Origin: Saccharothrix obliqua
GTDB taxonomy: Bacteria; Actinomycetota; Actinomycetes; Mycobacteriales; Pseudonocardiaceae
Reading direction: 5' to 3'
Length of the DNA: 64,000 nt
Assembly (NCBI RefSeq): GCF_019375475.1
Contig: NZ_JAHXGQ010000006.1
Location: 186,001-250,000, forward strand
The notes below the pieces were generated by a model. That model saw only the letters and a program-made list of their open reading frames with translations. It did not search any database and had not been told where the DNA came from. This document shows, in pieces, positions 7,546-13,459 of the stretch. The translations under genes and the position numbers were made by a program. Position 1 is the first letter of the stretch; the number at the start of each line of letters is the position of its first letter.

Positions 7546-8778
7546 CTACCCCTCGGCGAGCGGCAACTCGTGGAGGCCCCGGATGACGAACTCCGCCCGT
7601 CGCCGGGGCGTCGACGCGAGCACCGCCCCGGGCAGCTTGCGGGCCAGCGCGGACAACGCCGCCTGCACCTCGATGCGAGCCAGCGGCGCGCCCAGGCAGT
7701 AGTGGATGCCCATCCCGAAGCCCAGGTGGTTGTTGGGGGTGCGGGTCACGTCGAGCACGTCCGGGTCGACGAACACCTCGGGGTCGCGGGCCGCCGCGCC
7801 CAGCAGCGCCGCGATCTTCTGCCCCGGCTCGACCCGGAAGCCCGCGATCTCCACGGGCTCGGTGGCGGTGCGCTCGAACAGCTGGAGGGGGGAGTCGTAG
7901 CGGATCAGCTCCTCGACCGCCGTGGAGAGGAGGGACTGATCCGCCACGACCCTGTCCCACTGGTCGCGGTGGGTCATGAGGGCGTTCACGCCGTTGCCGA
8001 TGACGTTGACGGTGGCCTCGTGACCGGCCATGAGCAGCAGGACGGCGGTGGCGACCAGCTCGTCCTCGGTGAGCTTCGCGCCGTCCGCGTCGGTGACCGC
8101 GACCAGGTCGGACACCAGGTCCGCACCCGGCTTCGCGCGGCGCAGCGCGACCAGCTCGCGCAGGTAGGCCACGAACTCGGTGGACGCGCGCTCGGCCGCG
8201 GCCCGCTTCTCCGGCGCGAGGTCGTACTCGTACATCTTCACGATGGCGTTGGACCACGGCTGGAGCAGCGGCCGGTCGCGGTCCGGCACGCCCAGCAGCT
8301 CGGCGATGACCTCCACCGGCAACGGCGCGGCGACGTGCGACAGCAGGTCCGCCCCGCCCTCGCTGCGGACCTTCGCGACCAGCTCGTCCACCAGCCGGTC
8401 GGCCAGCTCCGCGATCCACGGCCGCAGCCGCTCGACGTGACCGCGGCCGAACGCGGCGGCGACCAGGCGGCGCAGCCGGGTGTGCGTGGGCGGCTCGTTC
8501 TCCAGCAGCGAGTTGCGGTGCAGCAGGTTGAAGCCGGTGAACTCCTCGACGGGTTTGGCGTCGGTCCACAGCCGCCCGAGCGAGCGGTGCCGGAGGACGG
8601 CCGAGGCGGACCGGTGCGACACGGCCAGCGCGATGCCCATCTCCTCGTGCCAATGGACCTCGGCTTCGGCGCGCAGCGCGGCGAACACCGGGTACGGATC
8701 GGCGATGAAGGCGGGATCGTGCTGGTCGAAGGGTGTCACGGTGACGGACGGTAGGTCTTGAGCGCGGCTCGCGTCCAT
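7546..8778 (-). CDS. Cytochrome P450
   Basis: A 410-residue soluble bacterial P450. The heme loop is FGMGIHYCLGAPLAR with the cysteine thiolate ligand at residue 361; the K-helix ExxR is EELIR. The I-helix reads AGHEATVN: the glutamate of the acid-alcohol pair is there, but the first of the two usual threonines is alanine. The N-terminal PFDQHDPAFIADPYPVFAALR is typical for CYP107/CYP105-like actinomycete enzymes. Substrate is unknown and no ferredoxin or biosynthetic gene lies beside it; it is a stand-alone gene, divergent from a GDPD gene and ending at a repeat element. It needs external redox partners. Confidence 0.95.
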   Translation of the reverse strand: MDASRAQDLPSVTVTPFDQHDPAFIADPYPVFAALRAEAEVHWHEEMGIALAVSHRSASAVLRHRSLGRLWTDAKPVEEFTGFNLLHRNSLLENEPPTHTRLRRLVAAAFGRGHVERLRPWIAELADRLVDELVAKVRSEGGADLLSHVAAPLPVEVIAELLGVPDRDRPLLQPWSNAIVKMYEYDLAPEKRAAAERASTEFVAYLRELVALRRAKPGADLVSDLVAVTDADGAKLTEDELVATAVLLLMAGHEATVNVIGNGVNALMTHRDQWDRVVADQSLLSTAVEELIRYDSPLQLFERTATEPVEIAGFRVEPGQKIAALLGAAARDPEVFVDPDVLDVTRTPNNHLGFGMGIHYCLGAPLARIEVQAALSALARKLPGAVLASTPRRRAEFVIRGLHELPLAEG

Positions 8779-8871
8779 CCGAGTGTGGTTGTTATTTCAA
8801 ATGTTCAGCCGGCCGTGACCAGTGGTAGCCGAGTTGACCCGTTCGGTGCTCCACCAGGAGCATTGCTCTTC

Positions 8872-9579
8872 GTGCCGCTGGAACTAGTCGCTCACCGCGG
8901 GGCATCGGCCGAACGCCCCGAGCACACCCTCGCCGCCTACGAACTGGCGGTCGCCCAGGGCGCGGACGGGGTGGAGTGCGACGTCCGCCTGACCCGCGAC
9001 GGGCACCTGGTGTGCGTCCACGACCGCACCATCGACCGCACCAGCGGCGACCGGGGCGCGGTCAGCTCGATGACCCTGGCCGAACTGCGCCGCCACGACT
9101 TCGGCAGCCGGCTCGGCGGCGCGCCCGCGCCGGTGCTGACGCTGGCCGAGCTGCTCGGGCTGGTCGCGGACCACGGGCTGCGGCTGTTCGTGGAGACGAA
9201 GCACCCGGTGCGCTACCGGGGCGCGGTCGAGCACCGCCTCGCGGACGAGCTGGCCCGGCACCGGGTGGACGCGGTGATGATGTCGTTCTCCGCCGCGGCC
9301 GTGCGGCGGTTCAAGGCGCTCGCGCCCGACGTGCCGACCGTGCTGTTGTTCGGGCGGTACTGGCCGCGGCGGCTGCCGCCGTACGCGGACATCGCCGGAC
9401 CCGGCGTCAACCTGCTCAAACGCCACCCCGGCCGGGGTGCGGGCGCGTACTGCTGGACGGTCGACGAACCCGCCGACATCGCGTTGTGCGCGGAGCGCGG
9501 CGTGCGGTACCTGGCGACCAACAACCCGGGGCAGACACGCGGCGTGCTTGCGGCTAACTTGACGCCCGACCAGCCCTGA
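8872..9579 (+). CDS. Cytosolic glycerophosphodiester phosphodiesterase
   Basis: A 235-residue GDPD without signal peptide. Motifs are LVAHRGASAERPEHTLAAYE, DGVECDVRLTRDG, LVCVHD, FVETKHP and a C-terminal CWTVDEP with LATNNPG. GTG 8872 is chosen because the family begins at VPLELVAHRG and an AGGAG lies at 8856-8860; an in-frame TTG at 8863 is too close to that site. It probably degrades glycerophosphodiesters from phospholipid turnover. It lies directly before the DUF5926 gene (17-base gap), an order I recall from other actinobacteria, so cotranscription is likely. The reported substrate of close homologues is not known to me. Confidence 0.9.
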   Translation: MPLELVAHRGASAERPEHTLAAYELAVAQGADGVECDVRLTRDGHLVCVHDRTIDRTSGDRGAVSSMTLAELRRHDFGSRLGGAPAPVLTLAELLGLVADHGLRLFVETKHPVRYRGAVEHRLADELARHRVDAVMMSFSAAAVRRFKALAPDVPTVLLFGRYWPRRLPPYADIAGPGVNLLKRHPGRGAGAYCWTVDEPADIALCAERGVRYLATNNPGQTRGVLAANLTPDQP

Positions 9580-9596
9580 TCCCCGAGGAGGCGGCG

Positions 9597-10541
9597 GTGG
9601 CCAAGCGGACGGCCGTGAAGAACAAGCCGGCGGACGGCGTCAACCCGCGCCAACCGTGCCCGTGCGGTTCCGGCAAGCGCTACAAGGCGTGCCACGGCGC
9701 GGCGGGAGGCGCGGCGGACGTCATCGTCGCCCGCCCGTTCGAGGGGCTCGCGGCGGAGACCGAGCTGATCGCGCTGCGCGAGTTCGTGCCGTCGGCGACG
9801 GTGCGGCTGCCGCTGCTGGACGCGCCCCGCGAGGTGACGTTGGCGTCGGTCCTGCCGATGGCCGCCGCCGCGCTGGTGCGTGCCGACGGCAAGGCGTTCG
9901 TCGGTCTCCAGGTGCAGACCCGGTCGGGTGACCTGAGCCGTGACCTGGCACGTGCGGTCCGGTGGGCGCTCACCGCGCCGACCGGCGAGGCGTTGCCGGT
10001 GGTCGGCCCCGACGACGGCACGAACCCCGGCCGGCTCCAGGACCTGCTGGACGTCGACGCCGCGCTCGCGCCCGAGCTGCACGCCGACTTCGCGTGGTGG
10101 CTGCCGCCGGACAACGAGCCCGCGGGTGACGTGGCGTTGTCCCTGGAGCGTGCCAACGCGGCGATCCTGCCGACCGAGCGGGTGGCCGCGCCGGGCGTGG
10201 AGGCGGCGTACTGGGTGGACGCGGGCGACAAGGCGCACCTGCGCTGGGTGCGGCCGGAGCCGGAGGAGCGGCTGCTGGCGGCGTTGGCGCGGTTGTCCGT
10301 GCGTGGTGAGCTGGACCTGGGCGAGGGTTCGCGGTACGCGGGCTCGTTCCGCGCGCACGGCCTGCTGGTGCCCGTGTGGGACCTGGACCGGGAACTGCAC
10401 TCCAGCGAGTGGGCGACGCCCGCCGAAGCGCTGGGCAAGCGCTTGCGGGACGCGTTGACCAGCCTGGACGACGAGCCGCTGACGGAAGCCGAGCGGCGGT
10501 CCCGCGACGGTCTCCGGGGTCGCCAGATCACCCTGCGGTGA
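9597..10541 (+). CDS. DUF5926 family protein with N-terminal SEC-C zinc motif
   Basis: A 314-residue protein whose N-terminus holds a SEC-C type zinc-binding motif, PCPCGSGKRYKACHG (Cys-x-Cys ... Cys-His), as at the end of SecA. The remainder (from about residue 40) is the actinobacterial DUF5926 region with no catalytic motif that I recognise. SEC-C motifs often mediate binding to ribosome or SecB-like partners, but function here is unknown. The start GTG 9597 has GAGGAGG upstream. The gene is followed immediately by a cluster of DnaA boxes that begins three bases after its stop. Confidence 0.85.
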   Translation: MAKRTAVKNKPADGVNPRQPCPCGSGKRYKACHGAAGGAADVIVARPFEGLAAETELIALREFVPSATVRLPLLDAPREVTLASVLPMAAAALVRADGKAFVGLQVQTRSGDLSRDLARAVRWALTAPTGEALPVVGPDDGTNPGRLQDLLDVDAALAPELHADFAWWLPPDNEPAGDVALSLERANAAILPTERVAAPGVEAAYWVDAGDKAHLRWVRPEPEERLLAALARLSVRGELDLGEGSRYAGSFRAHGLLVPVWDLDRELHSSEWATPAEALGKRLRDALTSLDDEPLTEAERRSRDGLRGRQITLR

Positions 10542-10543
10542 GG

Positions 10544-10589
10544 TTGTCCACAGCGGTATCCACAGTTGTCCACAGGAGCCTGTGGACAA
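10544..10589. promoter_or_regulatory. Cluster of four DnaA boxes
   Basis: TTGTCCACA occurs at 10544-10552 and 10566-10574, its reverse complement TGTGGACAA at 10581-10589, and a variant GTATCCACA at 10556-10564. TTGTCCACA is the preferred DnaA box of high-GC actinobacteria. Four sites in 46 bases is far above chance. No dnaA or dnaN gene is nearby, so this is not oriC; a DnaA-titration or regulatory locus is more likely. It also sits 23 bases before the DUF952 start. Confidence 0.8.
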
Positions 10590-10611
10590 GTACCGGGGAA
10601 GGTGTGGACTG

Positions 10612-10938
10612 ATGTTGTTGCGGATCGCGTCGCGACAGGAGTGGGCGCGGGCCCGGGAGTCCGGCGCGATCCCGCTCGACCCGGACGGTTTCGTGCACTG
10701 CTCGGACCCCGGCACCGTCCACCTGCCCGCCAACCGCCTGTACGCGGGCCGGTCGGACCTGGTGCTGCTGATGGTCGACCCGGAGGGCCTGCCGGTGCTG
10801 TGGGAACCGGGCGACGGCGACGAGGCGGGCCCGTGGTTCCCGCACGTCTACGGCCCGATCCCGGCCGACGCCGTGGTGGCCGTGCACGAGTTCCCGCCGG
10901 ACGCCGACGGCGTGTTCCGCCCGCTGCCCGTGCTGTGA
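10612..10938 (+). CDS. DUF952 domain protein
   Basis: A 108-residue single-domain DUF952 protein. Family features include the N-terminal LLRIASRQEWARARESGAI, the FVHCSD motif that defines the family, the LYAGRSDLVLLMVD strand region and FPHVYGPIPADAVV. FVHCSD and HVYGP are the conserved putative active-site elements. The fold is ADP-ribosyltransferase-like in database descriptions I recall, but activity is not established. The start is ATG 10612; a GTG at 10582 would extend into the DnaA-box cluster and is rejected. It lies downstream of DUF5926 and convergent to ferritin, with a perfect hairpin between. Confidence 0.85.
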   Translation: MLLRIASRQEWARARESGAIPLDPDGFVHCSDPGTVHLPANRLYAGRSDLVLLMVDPEGLPVLWEPGDGDEAGPWFPHVYGPIPADAVVAVHEFPPDADGVFRPLPVL

Positions 10939-10940
10939 CC

Positions 10941-10974
10941 CGCGTGAACTCCCCGACGCCGGGGAGTTCACGCG
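10941..10974. terminator. Perfect 14-bp hairpin between convergent genes
   Basis: CGCGTGAACTCCCC (10941-10954) and GGGGAGTTCACGCG (10961-10974) pair perfectly around GACGCC. It sits three bases after the DUF952 stop and eight bases from the ferritin stop on the other strand, so it can serve as a bidirectional terminator. Confidence 0.85.
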
Positions 10975-10981
10975 TGCCGGC

Positions 10982-11536
10982 TCAGACCGCTCCGCCCGCG
11001 ACGCGCGGCGCGGTCGGGTCGGCGGCCTCGGGGGTGCTCTCGCGGGCGAGGAAGCCCTCGACGTGGAACAGGTTGCCGTCCGCGCGGTCGATCACGGTGA
11101 GCAGCGTGTTCATCGACGCCACCTCCTCGACCTGTTCCTTCAGGAACCACTGCACGAACTGCTCGCCGAGGTAATCGCCCTCCTCGCGGGCGGTCTTGGC
11201 GAGGCGCACGATCTGCTCGGTGACGGTCTTCTCCTGCTGGAGCGCCAGCGCCACCGGTTCCCGCGCGGCGCCGAAATCGGTGCGCACGTCGTCCACGCCG
11301 GGGATGGTCGCCTTCAGGTCGTTGTCCAGCAGGTACTGGACGATCATCATGGCGTGGTTCCGCTCCTCCAGCGCCTGCTGGTAGAAGTGCGCCGCCAGGC
11401 GGGGGAGGTCCTGGCCGTCGAACCACACCGCGATGGCCACGTACTGCTGCGACGCGGTGAACTCGTGGCGGACCTGCGCGCGCAGCAGGTCGTGGAACCC
11501 GTCCGCACGGGCAATGTTCTTCACGTTGGCGGTCAT
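10982..11536 (-). CDS. Ferritin (BfrB-like iron storage protein)
   Basis: A 184-residue ferritin of the non-heme type. It stores iron in a 24-subunit shell after oxidising Fe(II) at a diiron ferroxidase centre. The ligands are visible in RHEFTASQQYVAIA (first Glu) and QQALEERNHAMMIVQYLLD (Glu-x-x-His), with later acidic residues in EQIVRLAKTAREEGD and EQFVQWFLKEQVEE. ATG 11536 is chosen over an upstream in-frame ATG because MTANVKNIARADGFHDLLRAQ is the usual beginning. Two IdeR-like boxes lie 38 to 90 bases upstream, as known for mycobacterial bfrB, which is activated by iron-loaded IdeR. It is monocistronic. Confidence 0.93.
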   Translation of the reverse strand: MTANVKNIARADGFHDLLRAQVRHEFTASQQYVAIAVWFDGQDLPRLAAHFYQQALEERNHAMMIVQYLLDNDLKATIPGVDDVRTDFGAAREPVALALQQEKTVTEQIVRLAKTAREEGDYLGEQFVQWFLKEQVEEVASMNTLLTVIDRADGNLFHVEGFLARESTPEAADPTAPRVAGGAV

Positions 11537-11573
11537 AGTGCGAACATTAACCGAAAATGCGCCGGGACGCATT

Positions 11574-11592
11574 GCAGGTTAGGCTGACCGAA
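11574..11592 (-). promoter_or_regulatory. IdeR/DtxR iron box upstream of ferritin
   Basis: GCAGGTTAGGCTGACCGAA matches the IdeR consensus TTAGGTTAGGCTAACCTAA at 15 of 19 positions by eye. It lies 38 bases upstream of the ferritin ATG. A second, weaker box follows at 11608-11626. Confidence 0.7.
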
Positions 11593-11607
11593 TATGGCCC
11601 AAATTAC

Positions 11608-11626
11608 TTAGGAAAGGTTCCCCTAA
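11608..11626 (-). promoter_or_regulatory. Second IdeR-like box upstream of ferritin
   Basis: TTAGGAAAGGTTCCCCTAA matches the IdeR consensus at 14 of 19 positions and keeps both outer TTAGG/CCTAA ends. It begins 34 bases from the first box. It overlaps the left arm of the arcA terminator hairpin, so part of the match may be coincidental. Confidence 0.5.
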
Positions 11627-11644
11627 TTCGTCGGGAACCTTTCC
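11611..11644 (-). terminator. Perfect 12-bp hairpin after arcA
   Basis: GGAAAGGTTCCC (11611-11622) and GGGAACCTTTCC (11633-11644) pair perfectly. On the minus strand it comes 10 bases after the arginine deiminase stop and is followed by TAAGTAATTTGG, which is T-rich for this genome. Confidence 0.8.
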
Positions 11645-11653
11645 CGAGTGGCG

Positions 11654-12901
11654 TCAGACCAGCGCGGCGCGGTCGATCGGGCACGACATGCACCGCGGCC
11701 CGCCACGCCCGGAGCCCAGCTCGGAGCCGCTGATCCGCAGCACCTCCACGCCCGCCTCCTCTAGCCGCGCGTTGGTCTCCACGTTCCGCTCGTACGCCAC
11801 GACCAGGCCCGGCCCGACGGCCAGCGTGTTGTTGCCGTCGTCCCACTGCTCGCGCTCGGCGGTCACCGGGTCCAACCCCGTGTCGATCACCCGCAGCCGC
11901 TCGATGCCCATCGCGTCCGCCGCGGCGGACAGGAACGGCCGGCGGTCGTCCACCACCACGCCGCCCGCGCCGTCCGACCGGACGGGGTAGGCGTCCAGGT
12001 TGTCCCGCACCGCCGGGTACATCACCACGGCGTCGCGGTCGACCATCGTGCAGACCGTGTCCAGGTGCATGGTGGCGCGCTCCTGCGTGATCGGCACCGC
12101 CAGCACCGTGTGCGCCAGGCCGTCCGCCAACGCCGACCGCGCGAACGACTCCGCGCCCGCCGGCGTGGTGCGCTCGCCCACGCCGATGGCGAGCACGCCC
12201 GGCGCGAGCAGCAGCACGTCACCGCCCTCCACCGGCGCGGTGTGCGCGCCGTACGCGCGGCCCGTCTTCCGGAACCGCGGGTGGTAGGCGTAGATCAGGT
12301 CGGTCAACGCCGTCTCGCGGTCACGCGCGGGCAGCGCCAGCGACGTGATCGCCACCCGGTCGCCCACCCACACCGACGAGTCGCGGGTGAACAGCAGGTT
12401 GGGCAGCGGGTCCACCGCGAAGTCGTGCGGGTGGTGCATCTTGCGCACCAGCGACGCGCCCTCGGCGGCGGGCAGCTCCTCGAACGTCATGCCGGTCATC
12501 AGGGCGGTGGCGAGCTGCTCCGGCCCGGCCCCGGACAGGTGCGAGCGCAGCGCGTCCGCCAGGTCGATGCCCAGGCGGCGCTCGTTGACCGCGGTGTGGA
12601 TGCCCGCGATCCGCGCCCGGTCGTCGTGCAGCGCGTTCACCAGCAGGTCCGACAGCAGCAGCACCTCGACGCCGCGCCCGCGCAGCACCTCGGCGAACGC
12701 GTCGTGCTCCTCCTGCGCCCGGTCCACCCACGGGACGCCGTCGAACAGCAACTGGTCGTTGTTGCGCGGGGTCAGGCGCTTCAGCTCCGCGCCCGGCCGG
12801 TGCAGCAGCACCGTGCGCAGCGGACCGACCTCGCTGTCCACCCGCGGCGCCGGGTGCGGCGCGCCGTCGTCGGCAACCTTCTGGGCGATGTGCGCAGTCA
12901 C
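11654..12901 (-). CDS. arcA: Arginine deiminase
   Basis: A 415-residue arginine deiminase, converting arginine to citrulline and ammonia in the cytoplasm. Family signatures are [76 protein letters not shown] (catalytic His) and the C-terminal CMSCPIDR segment with the nucleophilic cysteine. The start is uncertain: GTG 12901 gives the usual N-terminus; ATG 12934 has a GGAG just before it and would add 11 basic residues. No ornithine carbamoyltransferase (arcB), carbamate kinase (arcC) or antiporter (arcD) is adjacent, so the gene acts alone, possibly in arginine breakdown or acid/nitrogen stress rather than a full ADI pathway. Confidence 0.92.
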   Translation of the reverse strand: MTAHIAQKVADDGAPHPAPRVDSEVGPLRTVLLHRPGAELKRLTPRNNDQLLFDGVPWVDRAQEEHDAFAEVLRGRGVEVLLLSDLLVNALHDDRARIAGIHTAVNERRLGIDLADALRSHLSGAGPEQLATALMTGMTFEELPAAEGASLVRKMHHPHDFAVDPLPNLLFTRDSSVWVGDRVAITSLALPARDRETALTDLIYAYHPRFRKTGRAYGAHTAPVEGGDVLLLAPGVLAIGVGERTTPAGAESFARSALADGLAHTVLAVPITQERATMHLDTVCTMVDRDAVVMYPAVRDNLDAYPVRSDGAGGVVVDDRRPFLSAAADAMGIERLRVIDTGLDPVTAEREQWDDGNNTLAVGPGLVVAYERNVETNARLEEAGVEVLRISGSELGSGRGGPRCMSCPIDRAALV

Positions 12902-12964
12902 GTAGGCGAGGGTAACCCGACGTCGGAGAAACATGCAGCTCCGGACGAGGTTTTCTGGCGAAAC

Positions 12965-12980
12965 CCGTTCGTATGAACGG
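12965..12980. promoter_or_regulatory. Short palindrome, possible operator
   Basis: CCGTTC and GAACGG flank GTAT. It lies in the relatively AT-rich region between divergent arcA and the EACC1-caspase cassette, about 115 bases upstream of the latter. No regulator can be assigned. Confidence 0.3.
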
Positions 12981-13095
12981 CTGTCCGCAGCGAATCGTTA
13001 AACCAATGGGCGTATGTGATGTTCAAACGTTGCGTTCTCACCTGGCCTGCGCCCCGGACTGGGATGATCGTCACCAGCACCGGGGAGGGGTTGCC

Positions 13096-13458
13096 TTGTT
13101 CCACTTGACCGTCGACGCGCCCAATGCCGCGTCCGCGACGAACATGCTGCTGGACGAGCTGGTGCGGGGCGCGCGTGCCGACGCCCGGCACGCGCCGGCC
13201 GAGCTGCCCGACGGCGCCAAGTCGGGCGCGGGCCTCGCGTTGACCGAGCTGCTGCTCAACGGCGCGGTGCCGGCCGCGGTCGCCGCCGCGATCGCGTCGG
13301 TCGTCACGGCGTTCGTGCAGCGCGGCAGCGCGCGCAAGATCGTGCTCAGGTCCGGCGACGAGTCCATCACCGTGCAGGGCGCCGACGCCGCCACGCAGCG
13401 GGAGCTGGTCGCCGAGTGGTTGCGCAGGCACGGGACCGCGCCGGAGGTCGAGGACTGA
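13096..13458 (+). CDS. EACC1-like effector-associated component
   Basis: A 120-residue protein directly upstream of the caspase-chaperonin gene. Its pattern - a beta strand (FHLTVDAP), a helix with LLDELVRGARADA, a small-residue-rich hydrophobic helix (ALTELLLNGAVPAAVAAAIASVVTAFVQ), a strand RKIVLRSGDESITVQG and a final helix RELVAEWLRRHG - matches effector-associated constant component 1 (EACC1), which accompanies caspases and other effectors in actinobacterial conflict systems. The start TTG 13096 is chosen because GGGAGGGG ends five bases upstream; earlier starts add unlike sequence. The stop is one base before the next GTG, so the two are translationally coupled. In known arrangements EACC1 is thought to be a signalling adaptor; that role here is inferred. 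Confidence 0.75.
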   Translation: MFHLTVDAPNAASATNMLLDELVRGARADARHAPAELPDGAKSGAGLALTELLLNGAVPAAVAAAIASVVTAFVQRGSARKIVLRSGDESITVQGADAATQRELVAEWLRRHGTAPEVED

Positions 13459-13459
13459 G

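Noticed and set aside
11608..11644. Reading the hairpin after arcA purely as an IdeR operator
   Set aside because: The 12-bp perfect stem and position just after the arcA stop fit a terminator better; the operator match is kept only as a secondary possibility.
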